NCBI GenBank assembly: GCA_030601545.1
Contig: JAUVTM010000081.1
Coordinates: forward strand, 1-8,250
Length of the DNA: 8,250 nt
Reading direction: 5' to 3'
Source of the DNA: Syntrophobacterales bacterium
Lineage (GTDB): Bacteria; Desulfobacterota; Syntrophobacteria; BM002
The stretch's first letter is position 1. Each line of letters begins with the position of its first letter. Position numbers and translations under genes: made by a program. This document shows, piece by piece, positions 1 to 4,700 of the stretch. The notes beneath the pieces were generated by a model. That model had not been told where the DNA came from and did not search any database. It saw only the letters and a list, made by a program, of their open reading frames with translations.

Positions 1-185
1 GCATTAGGAATGCGCTTCCTCTGCATCCAGAATAAGAAGGGGGTGCAGATTTTCGCGATAAACATAGATAGAAGCAATGGCACCAGAATTGAGCTGGCGG
101 TGCGCATACCGGCAACTATGATTACAAAACATGCACCAGTAACCAGGAAACGAATCACATTAGGAATGCTTCTCCTGTCCTCCAT
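1..185 (-). CDS. AI-2E family (PerM/TqsA-like) membrane protein, N-terminal part
   Basis: Partial gene: the ATG at 183-185 and 61 complete codons are visible, and the rest runs off the left edge. The start is supported by a strong Shine-Dalgarno GAGGAG at 191-196, five bases upstream. After a short basic head (MEDRRSIPN) come two hydrophobic stretches, roughly residues 11-27 and 31-46. The second has the pattern SSILVPLLLSMFIA followed by a TPF-F-W turn and the charged exit QRKRIPN. This is the look of the N-terminus of AI-2E transporter family proteins (TqsA, PerM, YdiK relatives), which are usually 340-400-residue inner-membrane proteins with about eight membrane segments. The family name comes from autoinducer-2 export by TqsA, but many members have other or unknown substrates, so no substrate is claimed. 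It lies 284 bp downstream of the cyclic-nucleotide-fold gene on the same strand and is probably not part of the Hdr-Flx unit. Confidence 0.72.
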   Translation of the reverse strand, partial: MEDRRSIPNVIRFLVTGACFVIIVAGMRTASSILVPLLLSMFIAKICTPFLFWMQRKRIPN

Positions 186-469
186 GAAATCTCCTCATCG
201 GGGAAATAAACCCTAACAGAGCCGGGTAGCGATCCGAAAAGCTACCACGATCAGATATTTTCGTCTAGCCGCAAGATGCTCTTGAAGGATGATAGATAGG
301 TTGCAGGGGCGATACGGTGGGAAGGAAATTATGTTACCTTTCGAGACGAGAGCGGAGTTTCCGGATGGCTGGATGGGGGCAGGTGGATGAACTAGATAAC
401 TTGCACCTTTCCGTACCCTATGCGCACCCCGGAGAAATTGAGGAAGGTAAGTAGTCGGAATATATTGGT
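186..469. other. intergenic region between the AI-2E gene and the cNMP-fold gene
   Basis: No convincing gene on either strand. It contains the ribosome-binding site of the AI-2E gene (191-196) and one small hairpin (225-246). I could not find a clear promoter pair. No classical terminator (GC-rich hairpin followed by a U run) is evident after the upstream gene's stop at 470-472. Confidence 0.5.
225..246 (-). repeat. small inverted repeat in the leader of the AI-2E gene
   Basis: GGTAGC (225-230) and GCTACC (241-246) form a perfect 6-bp stem around a 10-base loop, 40 bp upstream of the AI-2E start codon. There is no U tract after it in the minus-strand transcript, so it does not look like a terminator. 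It could be an operator or a 5'-UTR hairpin, or simply chance. Confidence 0.3.
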
Positions 470-925
470 TTAACTATAGATATTCAGAAATTGAACATTT
501 CTGAATTGCAGCCTGGTCTTGGCAATCTTGGCAATTCTTTTCATGAACAGAAAACCCATCTCGTAGTCCTGATAGAAGAGCATTTCTAGTTCAGTTCCTT
601 CCCAGGCAAATAGTTTCGTATCATTTATGGCCCTGGCATGAGTGGTGTACTTTTTCTGCTCGGTATCCACGAGTGCGGAAAAGCCGAATGTGCGGCCGCG
701 ACCAATGGTATCCATCATCACTGGGACATTTGCGGTCTTTTCCAGTTCGAGCCCGACTTTGCCCTCGATAATTGCATAAAGATATCGAGCATAGTCACCT
801 TCTCGGAAAATGTAGTCACCAGCGCTATGTTCTGTCGTCAAGGTTATATCGACAAGCTTCTCCAACATAGGATCGGTGAGGTGACTCAACAAAATAATTG
901 ACTTTAGATCGTCTAGCTCGACCAC
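470..925 (-). CDS. stand-alone cyclic-nucleotide-binding-fold protein (no HTH)
   Basis: A 151-residue protein that is only the CRP/FNR-type effector beta-barrel and the helix after it. Hallmarks seen are the strand-turn pattern SAGDYIFREGD (34-44), AIIEGKVGLELE (51-62), a phosphate-binding-cassette-like segment RTFGFSALVDTEQKKYTTHARA (split as 78-85 and 86-99) and a C-terminal helix 117-142. The chain stops before any winged-helix DNA-binding domain, so it is unlikely to be a transcription factor by itself. The canonical cassette (FGE-x-AL...R-x-A) is altered: Phe82 stands where Glu is expected, and the ribose/phosphate-binding Arg is not obvious, so cAMP binding is doubtful. The start is a GTG at 923-925 preceded by AAGGAG at 932-937. 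It lies 98 bp downstream of flxA on the same strand and may be the last gene of the cluster, where a sensor or accessory subunit role is possible but unproven. Confidence 0.8.
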   Translation of the reverse strand: MVELDDLKSIILLSHLTDPMLEKLVDITLTTEHSAGDYIFREGDYARYLYAIIEGKVGLELEKTANVPVMMDTIGRGRTFGFSALVDTEQKKYTTHARAINDTKLFAWEGTELEMLFYQDYEMGFLFMKRIAKIAKTRLQFRNVQFLNIYS

Positions 926-931
926 GGTTTT

Positions 932-937
932 CTCCTT
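932..937 (-). promoter_or_regulatory. ribosome binding site fixing a GTG start
   Basis: AAGGAG on the minus strand, six bases before the GTG at 923-925. It decides the non-ATG start of the cyclic-nucleotide-fold protein. Confidence 0.8.
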
Positions 938-1023
938 GATTCGTGTAATTGTCCTGAAAACTCAACTTACCAGAAATATTTTAAATGGACCAAGCCCAAA
1001 ATTTTCTGACCCATCTCACATCA

Positions 1024-1866
1024 CTAGTATTCATTCGGCAACCGGGACATATGTGCCAGGTCAAAAACCGGGCCGTCCTTGCAGACGTATTCGGTGCCAA
1101 TGTTGCAACGGCCACACATACCGATACCACACTTCATACGCATCTCCAGACTCATGATTATGCGCTCGGGGGGGAAGCCCAGCTCGCTCAGGATCGGCAG
1201 GGTGAACTTGATCATGATCGGCGGCCCACAAACGATGGCGTAAGCATCTTTGGCGCTCGGCGCCGTTTCCTGGGTGATTGTCGGCACGAAGCCGACGTTA
1301 TATTTCCAGTTGGGATCATCAGCGGCATCTACGGTTATATGCATGTGGATGTCGTCACGCTCTTCCCATGCTACCAATTCATCTTTGTACAACAGCATGC
1401 CCGGGGTGCGCGCCCCGTAAATAACGGTAAGATTACCAAAGCGTTTGCGGTTGTCGGGATGTAACATATAAACGATGGAAGCCCTCAAGGTGGTAAAGGC
1501 AAAGCCGCCGCCGATGATTACCACGTTACTCCCTTCCATCTGTTCCCATGGATAGCAGTTGCCCAGGGGGCCCCGCACTCCGATGGTATCACCAGACTCC
1601 ATCTGGTGCAGAGCACTGGTGACTACCCCCACTTTGTTAACGGTAAAGAGCAGGTAACCTTTTTCCGTGGGAGCAGAGGCGATACCGATGGGAATTTCAC
1701 CTTTGCCGGCAATGGAGAGCTCGGCAAACTGGCCTGCTCGATGGATAAACTTCTCCCTGTCTTCAGAATTCAAGAAGACCAATTTGAAGGTCTTGAGATT
1801 CCGATCTTCGGTCTCGGTAACGACTGAGTCGATCCGTACCGGATAGGGCAGGTAGGGGTTTTCCAT
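1024..1866 (-). CDS. flxA: FlxA-like FAD/NAD(P)H oxidoreductase with C-terminal [2Fe-2S] site
   Basis: A 280-residue protein of the ferredoxin-NADP reductase superfamily, in the branch of sulfhydrogenase gamma, AsrB, PyrK and FlxA. Seen in order: an FAD-binding barrel with GQFAEL (45-50), IPIGIASAP (58-66, in place of the usual RxYSxxS flavin motif) and VRGPLGN (97-103); a Rossmann nucleotide-binding part with VIIGGGFAFTTLRASI (116-131); CGPPIMI (213-219); and a C-terminal cluster site with Cys246, Cys251, Cys254 and Cys262, the PyrK-type [2Fe-2S] pattern. In the Hdr-Flx system FlxA is the NAD(P)H-oxidising or -reducing entry subunit in the cytoplasm. The ATG at 1864-1866 has an AGAGGA ribosome site at 1872-1877, and the gene begins 24 bp after flxB, so the two are surely co-transcribed. 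AsrB of anaerobic sulfite reductase is the main alternative name, but no sulfite reductase catalytic subunit (AsrC) is nearby and the HdrA/FlxD neighbours favour FlxA. Confidence 0.82.
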   Translation of the reverse strand: MENPYLPYPVRIDSVVTETEDRNLKTFKLVFLNSEDREKFIHRAGQFAELSIAGKGEIPIGIASAPTEKGYLLFTVNKVGVVTSALHQMESGDTIGVRGPLGNCYPWEQMEGSNVVIIGGGFAFTTLRASIVYMLHPDNRKRFGNLTVIYGARTPGMLLYKDELVAWEERDDIHMHITVDAADDPNWKYNVGFVPTITQETAPSAKDAYAIVCGPPIMIKFTLPILSELGFPPERIIMSLEMRMKCGIGMCGRCNIGTEYVCKDGPVFDLAHMSRLPNEY

Positions 1867-1871
1867 GTTCG

Positions 1872-1877
1872 TCCTCT
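1872..1877 (-). promoter_or_regulatory. ribosome binding site of flxA
   Basis: AGAGGA on the minus strand, five bases upstream of the ATG at 1864-1866, inside the 24-bp gap after flxB. Confidence 0.7.
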
Positions 1878-1890
1878 GACGTAGAGCCGG

Positions 1891-2934
1891 TTATGCGCCT
1901 AAATCGTTCATTAAGCGAAAGACATGACGAATATCAATATTCACCGGGCATTGCTGCACACAGCGGCCACAGCCAACACAGGCGACGCCCACGTCATACT
2001 TGTCTACGAAATATTTGAGCTTGTGCATGAAACGTTGCCTGACTCGTTGTAGCTTTTGAGCCCGCGGGTTATGCCCCGACCCGTGCAGGGTGAAGAGCGG
2101 GAACATACAAGCATCCCAGTTCCGCAGTCGAATGCCGTTTCCCTTGTGCACCTCGTCTTGGATGTCGAAACACCAGCAGGTGGGGCAGACAAAGGTGCAG
2201 ACACCACAGTTGATGCATCCAAACTGCACCTCATCCCAAAAGTCTGCCTCGAAGAGTGCTTTTTCATCCTGATCCTTCAGATTTTTGCTGTGAACTGCCG
2301 ACTTCATTAGTTTCAGTGCCCGCTCTTGCACCGACAAGACTGCATCTGTAGTAGCGTTGGAACCTTCGGCTCCGATCTCTACTTTGCTGAATGTCTGCTC
2401 ACCTTTTTCGGTGACGGTCTGGATGGCGAATTCATCACCGGCATCGATAAAAAGAATATCCAGCCCGTCCGTTGAAAAGGGACCGCTGCCCACCGACGTG
2501 CAAAAGCATGTGCTGCACGGATCGTTACAGCCAAGGCCGATAAGAGTAGTAGACTGTCTTCGTTTCACCCACCAGGGATCACGGTATGTGGGCGTGTCGA
2601 AATTCAAATCCAGAAGTTGGAATGATTTGGCATCGCAGGGTCGGATACCGAAGATTATTCGCGGAGAGAAGTCTTTTTCAATCTCCCGCAAGACGCCGAC
2701 CTGGTCACTGGTCCTGTCCAAGGTAAATTCGAACATGGACTCTGACTGCGGCAGCATCAAAGATTTTGGAGAAAGAGTGGTATTGACGTGGCTGAGATCT
2801 ACCTGATCTGCAGCAGAGATTTCTTGGAAGTTTGTCATACCCTGATGGCGAACCGGTGCGTACACCCGATAATGATCCAGAAGCCTGCTTAGCAGGGCGG
2901 GAAGATCTGCCTTCTTTATTATTTTATCGGCCAT
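1891..2934 (-). CDS. flxB: FlxB-like iron-sulfur protein (sulfhydrogenase beta / AsrA family)
   Basis: A 347-residue soluble protein of the 4Fe-4S dicluster family that includes sulfhydrogenase beta (HydB) and AsrA. The N-terminal half carries the family segments LPQSESMFEF (61-70) and GIRPCDAKSF (96-105), then an extra Cys group Cys136, Cys140, Cys143, Cys145. The C-terminal half has two ferredoxin-type sites: Cys240, 243, 246, 250 followed by P-T-C-W-C, and Cys319, 322, 325, 329-Pro. It should pass electrons between FlxA and the rest of the complex. It starts 38 bp after flxC and ends 24 bp before flxA. The ATG at 2932-2934 has only a modest AGGG element about seven bases upstream. AsrA would be an equally good homology-only name; the context decides for FlxB. 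Confidence 0.77.
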   Translation of the reverse strand: MADKIIKKADLPALLSRLLDHYRVYAPVRHQGMTNFQEISAADQVDLSHVNTTLSPKSLMLPQSESMFEFTLDRTSDQVGVLREIEKDFSPRIIFGIRPCDAKSFQLLDLNFDTPTYRDPWWVKRRQSTTLIGLGCNDPCSTCFCTSVGSGPFSTDGLDILFIDAGDEFAIQTVTEKGEQTFSKVEIGAEGSNATTDAVLSVQERALKLMKSAVHSKNLKDQDEKALFEADFWDEVQFGCINCGVCTFVCPTCWCFDIQDEVHKGNGIRLRNWDACMFPLFTLHGSGHNPRAQKLQRVRQRFMHKLKYFVDKYDVGVACVGCGRCVQQCPVNIDIRHVFRLMNDLGA

Positions 2935-2972
2935 CCGTAATCCCTAGAATTGGGCAGTGCCAACGCTACCTT

Positions 2973-3923
2973 TCACCTGATGAACTCCTGGGGGTCATCC
3001 GGACGATAAGTATCCAGAGGTGGAGGTTCTTCCAGGCTCAAGCCGGCTTCATAGTCGTAGAGATCTTTTATGTCCTTTTCTAGCTTTTTCGTAAGTTGTC
3101 TGACCTTGATGCCCAGGGGACAGGCCCGCTCGCAGTTGCCGCAGTCCGTACAGCGTCCAGCCAGATGATAAGCCCGTAGAAAGTGAAACGTTTTCGTGTC
3201 GGTGGAGTCAACTGACTTTCCCAACCACTGCGGATTAGACTCGTCAACAAAACAGGTGGGGCAGTAACACATGGGACAAGCGTTTCGACAAGCATAACAG
3301 CGAATACAAGGAGCCAAGAGTTCCTCAAAATGGTACCAGCGCTCGTCCGCACTCTTAGTCTCAACTGCATGGATGTCCTGGTAACGGTCTAAATCACTCT
3401 GCTCAGGGGTTAGGTCTGCCACCAGTTCATCGTAGATTACCGGGTTGCGGTGGGTACAAATGACACAGTTCTCACGCAGGTATTCAGTTCTCTTCAAAGT
3501 TTCTTCAAAGGCCTCACCCTTAATTGAGAGATGCTCAGAGGTCTCACTGACCGCCAGCGGTTCCCTGCCATTCAGTTTTGCCAGCACCCGACGGCGATCC
3601 ACCATCCCCTGACAAGGAACACCTATAAGGTGTAGCTGGTCTCTTCTTATCTGGTTTTCCAGGGTCAAAAGCACAATGTTGCGTGAGTCACACCCTTTGG
3701 CCACCACTGCAACTCGATCCCGCCGCTGGGGTAGATAGGTGGCGAGATTGGCGGCGCAAAAAGAATCCCAATGGAGCCGGTCCACCTGCTCGGGCTCTCG
3801 TATCAAAATCGGCTGGCTCATCATAGGAATGGTACCACGCTGGAAGCCTAGCACTGCATCCACCTGCTTTTCCACCAACAGCCGGCGGGCTATCCGGATG
3901 ATTTTTTCTTTAATTTGTTCCAC
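2973..3923 (-). CDS. flxC: FlxC-like protein: FrhB/FdhB-type N-terminus plus two 4Fe-4S sites
   Basis: A 316-residue cytoplasmic iron-sulfur protein. The first half resembles the N-terminal part of F420-hydrogenase/formate dehydrogenase beta subunits (FrhB/FdhB): KGCDSRNIV (77-85) and GVPCQGM (101-107) are characteristic, followed by a CVIC pair (153-156). The second half has a ferredoxin site at Cys206, 209, 212, 216-Pro, run on directly by more cysteines (219, 221, 224), and a second site at Cys258, 261, 264, 268-Pro. The charged, proline-rich tail ends at a TGA at 2973-2975. I see no sign that the FrhB region still binds F420; in Flx complexes this position is taken by FlxC, an electron-relay subunit. 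The start is a GTG (3921-3923) with GAGG at 3932-3935. It is the first gene after a 257-bp spacer and so could head its own transcript together with flxB and flxA. The assignment to FlxC rests partly on gene order. Confidence 0.65.
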   Translation of the reverse strand: MEQIKEKIIRIARRLLVEKQVDAVLGFQRGTIPMMSQPILIREPEQVDRLHWDSFCAANLATYLPQRRDRVAVVAKGCDSRNIVLLTLENQIRRDQLHLIGVPCQGMVDRRRVLAKLNGREPLAVSETSEHLSIKGEAFEETLKRTEYLRENCVICTHRNPVIYDELVADLTPEQSDLDRYQDIHAVETKSADERWYHFEELLAPCIRCYACRNACPMCYCPTCFVDESNPQWLGKSVDSTDTKTFHFLRAYHLAGRCTDCGNCERACPLGIKVRQLTKKLEKDIKDLYDYEAGLSLEEPPPLDTYRPDDPQEFIR

Positions 3924-3931
3924 TTATGCTA

Positions 3932-3935
3932 CCTC
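3932..3935 (-). promoter_or_regulatory. ribosome binding site fixing a GTG start
   Basis: GAGG on the minus strand, eight bases before the GTG at 3921-3923. There is no better ATG nearby, so it supports the GTG start of flxC. Confidence 0.6.
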
Positions 3936-3962
3936 AAGCCCAACCTTTGCACATTAGTCATC

Positions 3963-3989
3963 TTGTTCGTTAAAATCGTTGAAATCGTT
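3963..3989. repeat. three short 9-bp tandem units upstream of flxC
   Basis: Three consecutive 9-bp units, each ending in TCGTT on the plus strand (3963-3971, 3972-3980, 3981-3989). The last two differ at one base. They lie 40-66 bp upstream of the flxC GTG, in the place where a promoter or operator would sit. No regulator is known for them; they may be an AT-rich promoter region with chance similarity. Confidence 0.35.
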
Positions 3990-4013
3990 AATGCCTTAAT
4001 ATCGCGGCTGCCT

Positions 4014-4079
4014 GCCCGCCATCGCTCTCGCCTGCCCGCTCGTGCCTCGCAGCAGCAGGCGGACTCAGGCGAGGCGGGC
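4014..4079. repeat. large GC-rich imperfect inverted repeat in the flxD-flxC spacer
   Basis: Two paired blocks share one axis: GCCCGCC (4014-4020) with GGCGGGC (4073-4079), and CTCGCCTG (4027-4034) with CAGGCGAG (4066-4073). The two blocks share base 4073. A third pair, GCCTCGC (4044-4050) with GCGAGGC (4069-4075), offers a competing fold. The element could form a strong hairpin in the transcript between flxD and flxC. No U run follows it on the minus strand, so an intrinsic terminator is not clearly supported. A REP-like intergenic palindrome, an mRNA-processing or stability hairpin, or an attenuator are all possible. Confidence 0.6.
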
Positions 4080-4127
4080 GGGGAAAGCCGCTCCCACAGG
4101 ATAATCTCTCAACTGAGTTCCGTTTTC

Positions 4128-4176
4128 TGACCTCCGACCTCTGACGTCTGATCTCTGACCTCCGTCCTCCAATCTC
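4128..4176. repeat. seven degenerate tandem heptamers just after flxD
   Basis: Seven consecutive 7-bp units with plus-strand consensus TGACCTC (GAGGTCA in the transcribed direction) fill 4128-4176 without gaps. Two units are identical (4128-4134 and 4156-4162); the others differ from the consensus at one to three positions. The array begins four bases beyond the flxD stop codon. It is non-coding. Its divergence suggests an old array or selection on spacing and composition more than on exact sequence. Confidence 0.7.
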
Positions 4177-4180
4177 CGCG

Positions 4181-4657
4181 TCATTCCGCTCCGCTAGCTG
4201 CAGCTAAATATTCGTCCACTAAGGGCAACTCCTTAATCAGTTTCTGCGCTGGCCCCAGCTGCATTACTTGATCGGTTATCTCCTTGACCAGATCGACGAA
4301 CTTGCCGGCTTCGGCCGAGGAAATCCAAGAAAAGTGGAGGCGACCCGGTTCGATGCCCATGTACTCGATGAGATTTTTGAAGAGGGCGAATTTTCTTCTG
4401 GCGTAATAATTACCTTCCAGGTAATGGCAGTCTCCCGGGTGTCAGCCGGAAACCCAGATTCCATCGGCCCCCTGTCGGAAAGCTGCCAGAAGAAACTTGG
4501 GATTCATCCGGCCGGTACAGGGCACCCGGATTGCCCTGATGTTTGGGGGATACTGCAATCGGCTCACACCGGCAAGATCTGCGGCGCCGTAAGAGCACCA
4601 ATTGCAGAGGAAGGCAACTATTTTGGGTTGCCAATTTCCATTTCCTGGTTTGGACAT
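4181..4657 (-). CDS. flxD: FlxD/MvhD-like [2Fe-2S] subunit, selenoprotein with in-frame UGA
   Basis: Homologue of the delta (iron-sulfur) subunit of F420-non-reducing hydrogenase, MvhD, which delivers electrons to HdrA. Reading from the ATG at 4655-4657 gives 158 residues: KIVAFLCNWCSYGAADLAGV (12-31, Cys18 and Cys21), PCTGR (46-50, Cys47), then G-U-HPGDCHY with the UGA at residue 72 and Cys77. After the UGA the frame continues with family-typical sequence (LEGNYYARRK, GIEPGRLHFSWIS, a C-terminal helix ending in VDEYLAAASGAE) to a TGA at 4181-4183. Homologues have Cys at residue 72, so selenocysteine insertion is the simplest reading. Automated calling would give a 90-codon truncated gene from the ATG at 4712-4714. 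That earlier start overlaps the hdrA end by 14 bp and lacks a ribosome site, while the chosen start has AAGG at 4666-4669 and matches the usual N-terminus. It follows hdrA by 43 bp, so the two are co-transcribed. Confidence 0.87.
4409..4425 (-). promoter_or_regulatory. predicted bacterial SECIS hairpin
   Basis: In the minus-strand RNA, AUUACC-UGGAA-GGUAAU forms a perfect 6-bp stem with a five-base loop. The stem starts 17 nt, and the loop 23 nt, after the UGA at 4442-4444. The second loop base is G. Known bacterial SECIS elements lie directly 3' of the UGA within the coding region, with the apical loop roughly 16-37 nt away and a G among the first two loop bases, which SelB recognises. This hairpin meets each of these criteria. 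There is no obvious extension of the lower stem beyond the 6 bp. Confidence 0.72.
4442..4444 (-). other. selenocysteine codon UGA within flxD
   Basis: TGA in the flxD frame, at the position of the first Cys of the conserved G-C-H-P-G-D-C-H-Y iron-sulfur ligand motif. Both flanking sides match the MvhD family in the same frame, which rules out a frameshift. Selenocysteine is known in homologous delta subunits of some methanogens and deltaproteobacteria. Confidence 0.85.
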
Positions 4658-4665
4658 ATTCTGAA

Positions 4666-4669
4666 CCTT
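4666..4669 (-). promoter_or_regulatory. ribosome binding site supporting the internal flxD start
   Basis: AAGG on the minus strand, eight bases before the ATG at 4655-4657. The alternative upstream ATG at 4712-4714 has no purine-rich element in front of it. Confidence 0.5.
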
Positions 4670-4700
4670 GACCTTTTTCAAATACTGTGGGAGTGGTTTT

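Noticed and set aside
2..169. 12-bp direct repeat (2-13 and 158-169) inside the AI-2E gene
   Set aside because: Both copies encode an R-x-IPN-type segment in the same reading frame. With only two copies and no flanking mobile-element features, chance or coding similarity is enough.
10..216. Small plus-strand open frame at the left edge
   Set aside because: The opposite strand encodes a clear AI-2E-family N-terminus with a strong ribosome site; the plus-strand frame is its antisense.
225..246. Hairpin as an intrinsic terminator of the upstream genes
   Set aside because: The stem is only 6 bp, the loop is large, and no U run follows on the transcribed strand.
985..1464. Plus-strand open frame of about 159 codons opposite flxA
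   Set aside because: It overlaps the conserved C-terminal half of FlxA on the other strand, and its translation shows no family features.
1024..2934. flxB-flxA as anaerobic sulfite reductase asrA-asrB
   Set aside because: The proteins are related to AsrA and AsrB, but there is no asrC catalytic subunit, while hdrA, flxD and flxC are adjacent on the same strand. The Hdr-Flx reading explains more.
4181..4183. Terminal UGA of flxD as a second selenocysteine codon
   Set aside because: The protein has reached the usual family length. No hairpin at a SECIS-like position is evident, and the following sequence is the heptamer repeat array.
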